NCBI RefSeq assembly: GCF_040829825.1
Contig: NZ_JBFOLH010000002.1
DNA from: Leadbetterella sp040829825
Lineage (GTDB): Bacteria > Bacteroidota > Bacteroidia > Cytophagales > Spirosomataceae
Reading direction: 5' to 3' (one strand)
Length of the DNA stretch: 64,000 nt
Shown: positions 28,058-36,283 of the stretch, piece after piece
How positions within the stretch are numbered: position 1 is the stretch's first letter
Layout of the letters: each line of letters begins with the position of its first letter
Translations under genes and position numbers: made by a program
Notes under the pieces: model-generated
The model's database searches: none
What the model was told of the DNA's origin: nothing
Seen by the model: the letters and a program-made list of their open reading frames with translations, nothing else

Positions 28058-28458
28058 TTAGAGAGAAACTTCCAAAAGCTCTTTACCAATGCGGTGTAGT
28101 TCTTTTTCTATTTCCTTCTTCCGGGATTCGCTCGGGATTTTGCTGCCGTTAATATAAGCTGCTATCAAGGGTTGGGAAATACCTAATCTTCTGGCAAAAG
28201 CGGAAATATTCAATTCTTGAACTTGCTGAATGTTTTCCCCATTTTCGGTTTAAAAAAGCCCCCGAAGCTCAAATCCTCGTCCAGTTCCGCCCAATGTATG
28301 CCGAAAGCGGAGGTGGTATAGCTTTCCCTTTGTTTTTGAGTAGCATTTTTCAGGCTCGGATAATCGGCAAAGTACTCCGTTCCTGTTTTACCCTCTTTGG
28401 TTTCTATGTGTATGGCTTCATCGGTAAGCCATATTTTAATAATATCTGCAAGTACCAT
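28058..28458 (-). pseudogene. Frameshifted DUF2442-HTH protein
   Basis: The first 70 or so codons (from ATG at 28458) encode a DUF2442 domain ending GIHWAELDEDLSFGGFFKPKM. The frame then runs out as GKTFSKFKN at a stop near 28210. In another frame the sequence continues as an HTH tail (QVQELNISAFARRLGISQPL, then YINGSKIPSESRKKEIEKEL to a stop at 28058) which has no start of its own. DUF2442 followed by just such an HTH is a common Bacteroidota architecture. Adding one base in the run of four C at 28237-28240 (four G on the coding strand) restores one 133-codon frame. It is either a real lesion or an assembly error in that run. Function of the intact protein is unknown, possibly antitoxin-like. 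Confidence 0.75.
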
Positions 28459-28524
28459 AGCTATTTGTTATAAAAAAAGTCTGTCCAACACGCTATAGCT
28501 ATTTCCTTTAAGACGTTTTTATTT

Positions 28525-28908
28525 TCAGGCAAGTAATACCTCGGCCGGAATACCAAAGTGTTTATGGAGCTTCTTAACCATATTTAAAGTAAGCTGCCTT
28601 TTTTTGTTCAGAACCTCGGAAACCCGGTTTTCTCCGCCAAAATAACGGGCAACATCCTTTTGGTTCAGATTCAGCATTTCCATACGCTGTTTAATGGCCT
28701 CTATCGGATCCAGCGGAGGCATAGGGTAGTGTTTTTTCTCGTAATCAATGGCCAGTACGGTAATGGCTTCCAAAATGTTCAGGGCCTTTGTTCTTTGGGC
28801 TTCGTCTTCTATCATATCCGCATCAACCAAAGCCTCAATGATCTGGCTGGCCTCCTCAAAATCCTCCTCTGTTACGATGGGCTTGATTTTTATATCGTCA
28901 ATATTCAT
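28525..28908 (-). CDS. HigA-like HTH antitoxin
   Basis: A 127-residue protein. The N-terminal half is acidic and helical, and the C-terminal HTH (about residues 70-125) reads IKQRMEMLNLNQKDVARYFG, then NRVSEVLNKKRQLTLNMVKKL. This is the architecture of HigA antitoxins, which bind the HigB mRNA interferase and repress their own operon. The gene lies directly after the toxin reading frame on the same strand (2-bp gap), the higBA order. The antitoxin is intact while the toxin is frameshifted, so the pair is probably not functional as an addiction module unless the frameshift is a sequencing error. Confidence 0.85.
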   Translation of the reverse strand: MNIDDIKIKPIVTEEDFEEASQIIEALVDADMIEDEAQRTKALNILEAITVLAIDYEKKHYPMPPLDPIEAIKQRMEMLNLNQKDVARYFGGENRVSEVLNKKRQLTLNMVKKLHKHFGIPAEVLLA

Positions 28909-28910
28909 AA

Positions 28911-29205
28911 TCAGATGTTTTTTATATCCTCTATCTTATCGTAGTCTTTATGGATGCCTATGAACCTGACAAAAACAAACCCTCTGTCATACTCGAATTT
29001 TGCAATCATCCTGTACTTGTTGCGACAAATGTTGAATACGATCCGGCTATTTCCTACGGTGTCAGCTCCTTTGAACAGCTTAATTACCTCATTCGGGTTT
29101 TTAAAGTCTGTTTCCTCTACCACGTCAAACCACGTCTTTAACGACGGGTATGCATCAGGATAGATGTTCCAGAACTTTGCCAGTGCCTTTGGTGAATATT
29201 CTCAT
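28911..29205 (-). pseudogene. HigB-type toxin, frameshifted near its start
   Basis: The main frame encodes HigB-like sequence (AYPSLKTWFDVVEETDFKNP, then TVGNSRIVFNICRNKYRMIAK and GFVFVRFIGIHKDYDKI). Without correction it can start only at a GTG at 29123, which loses about 25 conserved residues. The missing N-terminus is present upstream in two frames: ATG at 29205 gives MRIFTK, then after a shift near 29187 the frame continues ALAKFWNIYPDAYPSLKTWF. The joined product would be about 97 residues, the normal HigB size. The shift is one extra base, or two missing bases, after the AAA codon. It precedes the intact HigA-like gene. Confidence 0.75.
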
Positions 29206-29510
29206 AACAGTGTGAAGGTAAATAAAATTCCCAAATGTGGAAGTGATTTAAAAAAGTGCCCTAACCCTTAACCAACTTCACTATAGATTACTCTCCTGCC
29301 ATCTTCCAAATTCTAAGTTCTTGTGTATGATGTCAATTTGCTGAATCCAATATGCTCTTTATAGACAGTGTGGTGAGCATTTATGACCGCAATATTGATT
29401 TCCCTATAAAAGGGTCGAGTTTGTACCTCAACTCGATAAGGTACAATAAAGGTACAAAAATAAACGTAATAAACTTATAGTATCACAAAACAGATCGTAA
29501 TATCAATGCA
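29206..29510. other. AT-rich gene-free region with a repeated AGGTACAA element
   Basis: No gene is supported. At 29415-29436 there is a 7-bp inverted repeat (TCGAGTT, 8-nt spacer, AACTCGA). AGGTACAA occurs at 29439-29446 and 29450-29457 (one helical turn apart), and its complement TTGTACCT at 29421-29428. The cluster looks like a protein-binding site, but no owner is evident. Confidence 0.45.
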
Positions 29511-29537
29511 ATAAAAAAGCCCTTAAATCAGGGCTTT
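29511..29537 (-). terminator. Intrinsic terminator of mnmE
   Basis: On the minus strand AAAGCCCT (from 29537), loop GATTTA, AGGGCTTT, followed by a T-run. A perfect 8-bp stem lies 43 bp after the mnmE stop. Confidence 0.88.
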
Positions 29538-29579
29538 ATAATGATTATTCTATTTTTATTACTGGTTTGTTTATCCCGG

Positions 29580-30914
29580 TTACTTTCCGATACAAAACTT
29601 CCCGAAAATATTCTTCAGCAAATCATCTGTTGATATCGTCCCTGTAATTTCCCCCAGATGATGCAGCGCCACGCGGATATCCTGGGCCAGGAAGTCGCCG
29701 GTGATGCCGGCGGCCAGGCCGGAGAGGACGTCGTTGAGGGCGTCGTTGGCTTTGGAGAGGTGTTCGTAGTGGCGGATGTTGGTGATGGTGTTATCTTCGG
29801 TTTTCAGGTCCTGAACGGCGCTGACAACGGCGGTTTTGAGAGCTTCGAGGCCCTGGTTTTCTTTGGCGGAAATGCTGAGCTCTTCGTCCCGGATAGGGGC
29901 AGGGGAAAGATCGGTTTTGTTTCTTACCCAGAATAAAACCTGCTGGTCGGAAACCTGGTCGCGCAGGTTTTGCAGGAAAGAGTAGCCTTCCGGTGAATCG
30001 TAGAGAAAGATCACCAGCCGGGCTTCTTTCAGGGCCTTTTTGGAGCGTTCTATCCCCATCGACTCGATGAGGTCGTCGGTTTCCCGGATGCCGGCAGTAT
30101 CAATGAAGCGGAATTTGATCCCGCCAATGATCAGCGTGTCTTCGATGATGTCGCGGGTGGTGCCGGCAATGTCGGTGACAATGGCTTTTTCTTCGTTCAG
30201 CAGGGCATTCAGCAGGGTCGATTTCCCGGCGTTGGGTGCTCCGATGATGGCTACCGGGAAGCCTTCCTTGATGGCGTTCCCGTTATCAAAGGAGCTCAGC
30301 AGGGGCAGGATCTGGGCCTGGATGTTCAGGATCAGCGCGCGGAGGTCGTCACGGTCGGCAAATTCCACGTCTTCTTCGCCGAAGTCCAGCTCCAGCTCTA
30401 CCAGGCTCGCGAAATGGATGAGGTCTTCGCGCAGCACGGCCAGCTTTCTGGAAAACCCGCCCCGCAGCTGATGCAGCGCCGTTTTATGGGCTGCTTCAGA
30501 ATCGGCGGCGATCAGGTCAGCTACGGCTTCGGCCTGTACCAGGTCCATCTGGCCGTTTAAAAAGGCGCGTTGGGTGAACTCACCGGGAGCCGCTAAACGG
30601 CATCCGTTTTGCACCAGCAGCTTTAAAACATACCGGATAATGTACGGGCTGCCGTGGGTAGATATCTCGATCGAGTCTTCGGCTGTGAACGATTTCGGCG
30701 CTTTGAAAACGGACACCAGCACTTCGTCTACGGTTTTGTTACCGTCTGTTATCCGGCCGTAGTGGATAGTGTTTCCGGCTGCTTTGGTCAGGTCCCCGCC
30801 TTTGAAAATAGTATTGCCTATTTCAAGAGACCCGGGTCCTGAAACACGTATAATCGCCAAGGCTCCTACTCCGGGTGGAGTGGCTACAGCACAAATGGTA
30901 TCCTGGTAATTCAA
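29580..30914 (-). CDS. mnmE: tRNA modification GTPase MnmE
   Basis: A 444-residue GTPase that, with MnmG, installs the 5-carboxymethylaminomethyl group on U34 of certain tRNAs. The N-terminal folate-binding domain starts MNYQDTICAVATPPGVGA and has the GEFTQRAFLNGQMDL motif. The inserted G domain shows G1 GAPNAGKST (225-233), GTTRD, DTAG (272-275) and NKTD. The C-terminus ends IFGKFCIGK with the catalytic Cys. Length and motifs are normal. A TATCTTTG box on the minus strand (30935-30942) precedes it. It stands alone between an accessory patch and the acetylation pair. Confidence 0.98.
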   Translation of the reverse strand: MNYQDTICAVATPPGVGALAIIRVSGPGSLEIGNTIFKGGDLTKAAGNTIHYGRITDGNKTVDEVLVSVFKAPKSFTAEDSIEISTHGSPYIIRYVLKLLVQNGCRLAAPGEFTQRAFLNGQMDLVQAEAVADLIAADSEAAHKTALHQLRGGFSRKLAVLREDLIHFASLVELELDFGEEDVEFADRDDLRALILNIQAQILPLLSSFDNGNAIKEGFPVAIIGAPNAGKSTLLNALLNEEKAIVTDIAGTTRDIIEDTLIIGGIKFRFIDTAGIRETDDLIESMGIERSKKALKEARLVIFLYDSPEGYSFLQNLRDQVSDQQVLFWVRNKTDLSPAPIRDEELSISAKENQGLEALKTAVVSAVQDLKTEDNTITNIRHYEHLSKANDALNDVLSGLAAGITGDFLAQDIRVALHHLGEITGTISTDDLLKNIFGKFCIGK

Positions 30915-30934
30915 ATTCTGATCTTTTTCAGTTA

Positions 30935-30942
30935 CAAAGATA
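30935..30942 (-). promoter_or_regulatory. -7 box of mnmE
   Basis: TATCTTTG on the minus strand, 21 bp before the mnmE start. No clear TTG at the -33 position. Confidence 0.55.
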
Positions 30943-31081
30943 GTGTATTGTCTATAAATTGCGTTTGATCATGGTCAGACCAGCGGGGAGACAGGCAATA
31001 AAGTATTCTTTCTCCCGTAATTTATATTTTACGGTTACCAACTATTTTTACCCCTGATTTTACATTCCCTCTAACTTTCTC

Positions 31082-31089
31082 TATTTTTG
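31082..31089 (+). promoter_or_regulatory. -7 box of the MBOAT operon
   Basis: TATTTTTG fits TAnnTTTG, with TTA at 31060-31062 at the -33 position, 27 bp before the start codon. Confidence 0.5.
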
Positions 31090-31116
31090 AGCCCGGAATA
31101 ACCCCATACGGCATAG

Positions 31117-32508
31117 ATGTTATTTGACTCGCTGCAGTTTATACTGTTTTATATCGTAGTTACCATCCTTTATTTTTCGATTCGTCATCGGGGAAGGATC
31201 TGGCTGTTGCTGCTGGCGTCGTGTTATTTCTACCTGGTGTTCAAGCCGGTGTATATCCTGATCCTGCTGGTGACCATTGTGGTCGATTATTTTGCCGGTA
31301 TCTGGATCGCCAACAGCGAAGGCAGGAAACGAAAATGGTTCCTGGTGCTAAGCCTGATTGCCAACATAGGCTTCCTGGCCTTTTTCAAATACTGGAACTT
31401 TTTTAACGATAATCTTACCCACCTGCTGAGCCTGTTCGGTATGGTGAATCACCTGCCCGACTATCGGCTGGAGCTACCCATCGGGCTGTCGTTTCACACG
31501 TTCCAGGCCATGAGCTATACCATTGAGGTGTACCGCCGGAAGCAGAAGCCCGAGAAAGATTTCATCATTTACTCGCTCTATGTAATGTTTTACCCGCAGC
31601 TGGTGGCCGGACCTATCGAAAGGCCCCAGAACATGCTGCCCCAGTTTCATACCTTTTTCAGGTTCAACTGGGAGAATATGAAATCGGGCCTCATGCTGAT
31701 GCTGTGGGGGCTCTTCAAGAAGGTGGTGATCAGTAACCGCCTGGCCGAAATGGTCGACTATTGCTTTGATAACCCGGCTGAACATCCCGGCCTGACCCTC
31801 CTGGTGGCATCGGTGTTTTACAGCTTCCAGATCTATTGTGATTTTTCCGGTTATTCTGATATCGCCATTGGTGCCGGCCGGACCATGGGGTTCACCCTGA
31901 TGAAAAACTTCGATGTGCCCTATTTGTCCAAAAGTATCGGTGAGTTCTGGCGGAGGTGGCACATTTCCCTATCCACCTGGTTTAAAGATTACCTGTATAT
32001 CCCGCTGGGCGGCAGCCGCGAAGGGGAGTGGAAATTGTACCGCAACCTGGCCATTGTGTTCCTGGTGAGCGGGCTCTGGCACGGTGCCGCCTGGACCTTC
32101 ATCATCTGGGGCGGTCTGCATGCTGTATTCCAGATCCTGGCGCGTATGCGCGACCGATACCTGCCTTTCCGGGTTCCTAAAAACGATGTGCTGTCGGTTA
32201 TTTTTACGTTTGTCCTTGTTACCCTGGCCTGGGTGTTTTTCCGGGCCAAAGGCCTGTACAATGCAAAGGTGATCCTGGGTAAGCTGCTGACGTTCGACTT
32301 TTTCAGCGGCTATTCCATGCCGTACTCGGTCAATGAATTTATCTTCTGCTGGCTTCTTATTGCTGCCCTGTTCCTGAAGGATATTTTTGCTACGGAAACC
32401 AGCGTAAAAAATACGCCGGTGTTTTACCTGAAATTTGCAGGACTGGCCGTTTTGTGTTACTTCTTCGGCGTATTTTCGGGTGATCAATTCATTTATTTCC
32501 AGTTTTGA
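31117..32508 (+). CDS. MBOAT-family O-acyltransferase (AlgI/DltB-like)
   Basis: A 463-residue inner-membrane protein with about ten membrane segments. The MBOAT core FWRRWHISLSTWFKDYLYIPLG contains His282 and the downstream SGLWHGAAWTF contains the catalytic His322. AlgI-type proteins pass an acetyl group from the cytoplasm to a periplasmic partner that acetylates a polysaccharide. The partner is the next gene, whose ATG overlaps this stop (TGATG), so the two are translationally coupled. The acetylated polymer is not identifiable here; a glycosyltransferase gene lies nearby on the opposite strand. Confidence 0.93.
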   Translation: MLFDSLQFILFYIVVTILYFSIRHRGRIWLLLLASCYFYLVFKPVYILILLVTIVVDYFAGIWIANSEGRKRKWFLVLSLIANIGFLAFFKYWNFFNDNLTHLLSLFGMVNHLPDYRLELPIGLSFHTFQAMSYTIEVYRRKQKPEKDFIIYSLYVMFYPQLVAGPIERPQNMLPQFHTFFRFNWENMKSGLMLMLWGLFKKVVISNRLAEMVDYCFDNPAEHPGLTLLVASVFYSFQIYCDFSGYSDIAIGAGRTMGFTLMKNFDVPYLSKSIGEFWRRWHISLSTWFKDYLYIPLGGSREGEWKLYRNLAIVFLVSGLWHGAAWTFIIWGGLHAVFQILARMRDRYLPFRVPKNDVLSVIFTFVLVTLAWVFFRAKGLYNAKVILGKLLTFDFFSGYSMPYSVNEFIFCWLLIAALFLKDIFATETSVKNTPVFYLKFAGLAVLCYFFGVFSGDQFIYFQF

Positions 32509-33503
32509 TGAAGGTACTGAAATACATAGCGTTGGTGATTTGCGGTTTCCTGTGGTTCCTGGGATGCTCACGCGATACCGTCGTGTACCTGGTAGACAAC
32601 GGGTTCATCGGCGACGATTTCCGGTACGGTGATCTGTACCGTCTTTCCAATCTTTCGGCTTACCGGGTGCCGGCAGAGAAATGCGACAGGCCTTATCGGG
32701 GGGCAAAGGTACCGGTGGCACTTTACCTGGCCGGTGACAGCTTTACGGAAGAGGGGCGGGTGAACCGGAATGAATATGCCACCGATCGTTACTTTCGCTC
32801 ATTTGTGGCTGACGGGCAGGTACCGCTGCAGCTTTCAGACGGGAAAAAGATCCTGGTGATTGAGACCGTAGAGCGGCACCTGCGCGAGCGCTTCTCCGAA
32901 AAGCCCTGGATGAACTGGGTTGTGTCCCAACCGGCCGCTGCTGTGCCTGGCCCGGAGTCTTTCTCCTTTGCAGGGCTCTATCGTGCCCTGGTAGATTACA
33001 AGATTCCTTACCGCGAGGAGATGCATGAATCGGTGCTCTTCAGCAGTGATTTTATCCTGAAAATCAAAGAATGGAAAGCAGATTTCAACTACCGGGTTTT
33101 CGGGCGGGTAGATCCGAAAGTGGGTGTGCTAAAAAACCAGCTGGTGTATGATCTTGACCTCGCACCGGGCATCAGCTCGGTGTATGACCCGGTGCCGGAA
33201 GAGGAGATCAGCCGCATTGTAAAACATGCCAATGCTACCTGTGAACATTACCGCTCACTGGGTTTTGATGAGGTTTATCTGAGCATTATTCCCAATAAAT
33301 CCAGCCTGTTAATCCGGGATGATACCGCTTATAATCACCTGGTGGAACGGGTGGAGGGCCATCCGGATCTGCAGGTACCTGTGATCAGCGTGTGGAAAGC
33401 CTTTACCGCAAAAAACTATTACCAGGCAGGAGATTCCCACTGGAATTGCGCAGGGCAGAAGCTTTGGGTAGATGCCGTCAACGAGCAGCTCTCCAACCAC
33501 TGA
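32508..33503 (+). CDS. AlgX/AlgJ-like SGNH O-acetyltransferase partner
   Basis: A 331-residue protein with an N-terminal membrane anchor or lipoprotein-like signal (VICGFLWFLGC). The SGNH triad appears as GDSFTE (Asp77, Ser78) and GDSHWN (Asp309, His311), the layout of AlgJ/AlgX/DHHW-type proteins that complete polysaccharide O-acetylation outside the membrane. ATG at 32508 is preferred to the TTG at 32505 because it forms the TGATG overlap with the MBOAT stop. The stop codon lies inside a 7-bp hairpin (33500-33516) shared with the convergent gene. Confidence 0.82.
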   Translation: MKVLKYIALVICGFLWFLGCSRDTVVYLVDNGFIGDDFRYGDLYRLSNLSAYRVPAEKCDRPYRGAKVPVALYLAGDSFTEEGRVNRNEYATDRYFRSFVADGQVPLQLSDGKKILVIETVERHLRERFSEKPWMNWVVSQPAAAVPGPESFSFAGLYRALVDYKIPYREEMHESVLFSSDFILKIKEWKADFNYRVFGRVDPKVGVLKNQLVYDLDLAPGISSVYDPVPEEEISRIVKHANATCEHYRSLGFDEVYLSIIPNKSSLLIRDDTAYNHLVERVEGHPDLQVPVISVWKAFTAKNYYQAGDSHWNCAGQKLWVDAVNEQLSNH

Positions 33504-33516
33504 TCCGTAGGATCAG
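33500..33516. terminator. Hairpin between convergent genes
   Basis: CTGATCC, loop GTA, GGATCAG: a perfect 7-bp stem containing the TGA stop. A second stem (CGGGGA with TCCCCG, 33530-33545) follows before the convergent gene. No T-run, so termination is plausible, not proven. Confidence 0.5.
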
Positions 33517-33573
33517 CACACCCACTACCCGGGGATTTATCCCCGAGGGGACGGCGGCACGCCACTCCCGGGC

Positions 33574-34710
33574 CTATAGCCCGCCCTCCAACAACACCTC
33601 CGCAAAGGCCCGGATATCGTGGGTATCGCGGTAGGCGGCTCCGTCAATAACCGGGGGCGACTGCCTGTAGCGGAGGATCGCGCTCCGGATGGCCTGCGGA
33701 TCATGGGGGTTGACCACGTCGCCCAGCTTATATTTCTTCACCAGCTCGGCCATTACACCGCTGTCAGAAACAATCACCGGCTTATCGTGCCGGGCGGCTA
33801 TGCCTACCACCCCGCTTGACCCGAAGAAGTTGACGTTCATGCGGAGAATAACATCCGATTGGTGAAAGGTACTTTCCATTTCTTCGTCTGAAATGAATTC
33901 GTCGCGGGTGATCATCGTGAACGGTCCGGTTTTGAGCCTTTTCAGCTCGTCTTCATACCCCGGTTTGAACTTACCGATGATCAGCAATGTTATATCAGTA
34001 TAGGGCAGCTCATTCAGGGCTGCCAGTATATTCTCATTGTTTTTACGTTCATCCGCATAACCGAACTGCAGCAACACCATGTGATCATCCGGAATACCGT
34101 ACTGTTTACGCAGGTCAGAGCCTTCTGCCATAGGGTAGTCAAACCAGGGGTCGGGCAGGGTAAAAAAGCGGCGGGCATCCAGCCAGGCGGGCATCTGCTC
34201 ATCGTTCAAAATAAATATTTTATCGAGAGAGGGGTTACGGAGCGCCAGCTTCATCACCATCTGCTTTTGCAGCTTTGATTTCAGGAACCGCATTTTTTGA
34301 AGTATTCCCCTGCCTTCGGGTTCCATGCGCGCATAGGGCCGGAACCAGATCCCCGAGATTTTATAGGGAGCTGTATTTCTGCCGATGGCCACCTGGTAAA
34401 GATCCAGCTCCATCAGGATCACCCGCTGACAGCCGTACCGCCGGGCTTCGCGGTCAATGAGCGTCCATTCTGCCGCTGATTTTTGGAGCAACCCCGGCTG
34501 GCTTTGCAGCTGTTTTTGCTCTTCTGCTGCGGGTTGAATAACCTGTATATGCGGATAGGCGCTCTCAAGCTGAAAATCAGCTGAGCGGTTAACCAGGAAT
34601 ACAAATTCATCGTTCGGCCTGTTCTTCCCGGCGTAGTGCAGCAGGTTATTCACAAAACCGAATTTGTGCCCGTTGAGAGTGATATTTAAGTCAGCGATAA
34701 GGTACTTCAT
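33574..34710 (-). CDS. Glycosyltransferase, GT4-like
   Basis: A 378-residue cytoplasmic glycosyltransferase of GT-B type. The C-terminal half has VLLQFGYADERKNNENILAAL, LLIIGKFKPGYEDELKRL and the donor-site segment FGSSGVVGIAARHDKPVIVSDSG. The start at 34710 (MKYLIADLNITLNG) is preferred to 34761, because the extra 17 residues look unstructured and the MKYL start fits the first beta-strand. It lies downstream of the UMF1-type transporter on the same strand (75-bp gap) and convergent to the acetylation pair. Donor and acceptor are unknown. Confidence 0.8.
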   Translation of the reverse strand: MKYLIADLNITLNGHKFGFVNNLLHYAGKNRPNDEFVFLVNRSADFQLESAYPHIQVIQPAAEEQKQLQSQPGLLQKSAAEWTLIDREARRYGCQRVILMELDLYQVAIGRNTAPYKISGIWFRPYARMEPEGRGILQKMRFLKSKLQKQMVMKLALRNPSLDKIFILNDEQMPAWLDARRFFTLPDPWFDYPMAEGSDLRKQYGIPDDHMVLLQFGYADERKNNENILAALNELPYTDITLLIIGKFKPGYEDELKRLKTGPFTMITRDEFISDEEMESTFHQSDVILRMNVNFFGSSGVVGIAARHDKPVIVSDSGVMAELVKKYKLGDVVNPHDPQAIRSAILRYRQSPPVIDGAAYRDTHDIRAFAEVLLEGGL

Positions 34711-34785
34711 TCTGATAAAAAGTTCCGGGTTCAGAGCAGGGAGTTCTGATTTTCCGGGCAATGCCTGTGAGCTAAAGGTTACGGA

Positions 34786-36090
34786 TCAGTCGGTATAAAC
34801 GTGCTTCGACGGGATACGGATCAGCAACAGGAACCCGGCCACAAACAGTACGATCAGGAACAGGATGGAATTGCGCATGCTGCCGGTCTGATCCAGGATG
34901 AACCCGAATATAAACGTTCCGAGGGTCAGTGCTATTTTCTCCGTAATGTCATAAAAGGCAAAATAGGCCGAAGTTTCTTCCGCATTGTCAGGGATAAACT
35001 TGGCAAAAGTAGACCGGGAAAGCGACTGTATCCCGCCCATGACCAGGCCCACCAGGCAGGCAATAACATAAAACTGGTTGGCGGTGGTTGTAAAATAGGC
35101 GGCTATGGGTACGATGGTCCAGAGCACGATCTCGATCCGTAAAGCAATGGTGTTACCGAATTTTTCAGATAGCAGGGATGCCAGGTAAGAACCGGGAATG
35201 GCAATAAGCTGGATCAGTAGCAGGGTAGTGATCAGCCCCTGCCTCGGGATATTGATTTCTTCGTTGGCAAAGAGGGTGGCTACATAAATGACGGTCATCA
35301 CGCCCATGTCATAAACCAGGAAAGCCAGCAGGAAACGTTTCAGGTACCGGCTTTTGCGCACATTCAGGAAGGTGTTTTTCAATTGCAGGAAACCGTTTTT
35401 AAGAAACTTCGACTGGAAAGGCTTGTTCTCGTCTTTGGGCAGGCGGAAAAACGGGATCTGCGCAAAGCCGGCCCACCAGAGCCCTACGGTAATGAAGGAA
35501 ATACGGGTGGTAAAGCCGGAGTCGGAGTCGGCCTGCGTTAACCCGAACAGATCGGGCTTCATGATCAGGAGCAGGTTAAAGATGAGCAGCAGCACGCTTC
35601 CCACGTATCCGAACGCAAACCCGCGCGCGCTGAGGCGGTCATAATGCTCTTCTGTGGCGATCTGCGGGATAAAGGCATTGTAAAATACAAGGCTTCCACC
35701 CCAGCCGATGATCGACAGGCCGAAGGCGATCATAACGAATTCCAGGTTTTCCGGGGTGAAAAAGTAGAAATACGTACAGGAGGCAGCCCCCAGGTAGCAG
35801 AAGAATTTCATGAACATCTTTTTCCGCCCGGAGTAGTCGGCAATGCCGGTAAGAATGGGGTTGAGAAAGACCAGCAGCAGGGAGGCTGCCGAAATGGTAA
35901 ACGTATAGAGGGCGTTCTTATCAAATTTAAAATTGAAAAAAGAAACGAGCTCTTTGGTGCCGCTGATTTCAGAAACCTGTACGGTAGACTGGTAGTAAAT
36001 AGGAAATATAACGGTAATAATGACCAGGTTATGAACAGAATTGGCCCAGTCGTACATACACCAGGCATTCCACGTTTTCTTGTTATTCAT
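34786..36090 (-). CDS. MFS transporter, UMF1/Atg22 type
   Basis: A 434-residue inner-membrane protein with 12 predicted membrane segments. The opening WNAWCMYDWANSVHNLVIITVIFPIYY is the hallmark of the UMF1 (Atg22-like) branch, as are GGIQSLSRSTFAKFIPD and ETSAYFAFYDITEKIA. Fungal Atg22 exports amino acids from the vacuole; bacterial substrates are not established. It has a 193-bp divergent gap with the next MFS gene. Family firm, substrate unknown. Confidence 0.9.
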   Translation of the reverse strand: MNNKKTWNAWCMYDWANSVHNLVIITVIFPIYYQSTVQVSEISGTKELVSFFNFKFDKNALYTFTISAASLLLVFLNPILTGIADYSGRKKMFMKFFCYLGAASCTYFYFFTPENLEFVMIAFGLSIIGWGGSLVFYNAFIPQIATEEHYDRLSARGFAFGYVGSVLLLIFNLLLIMKPDLFGLTQADSDSGFTTRISFITVGLWWAGFAQIPFFRLPKDENKPFQSKFLKNGFLQLKNTFLNVRKSRYLKRFLLAFLVYDMGVMTVIYVATLFANEEINIPRQGLITTLLLIQLIAIPGSYLASLLSEKFGNTIALRIEIVLWTIVPIAAYFTTTANQFYVIACLVGLVMGGIQSLSRSTFAKFIPDNAEETSAYFAFYDITEKIALTLGTFIFGFILDQTGSMRNSILFLIVLFVAGFLLLIRIPSKHVYTD

Positions 36091-36241
36091 TAAAGGGTTT
36101 CGGGTTTGGTAATGTTGTTTTTTGTGTTTTTGTCTTTCTGCCTGGCTATGGAGCCACCTCTCGAAAACACGAATTTACGAAAAAACGAATTTACAAAAAA
36201 ACAAAACCATCCTCTCCAGCCGGTTTTACGCACAAATCCGA

Positions 36242-36249
36242 TATATTTG
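36242..36249 (+). promoter_or_regulatory. Candidate -7 box of the MHS transporter gene
   Basis: TATATTTG fits TAnnTTTG, 34 bp before the start codon. No good -33 element is seen. Confidence 0.45.
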
Positions 36250-36283
36250 CTCTTGTTCGACCTTAAACTAAGTAAAAGCATTC

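Noticed and set aside
29316..29475. Minus-strand open stretch reading TRPFYREINIAVINAHH
   Set aside because: No start codon, about 50 codons, no recognised family; kept as possible remnant but not annotated.
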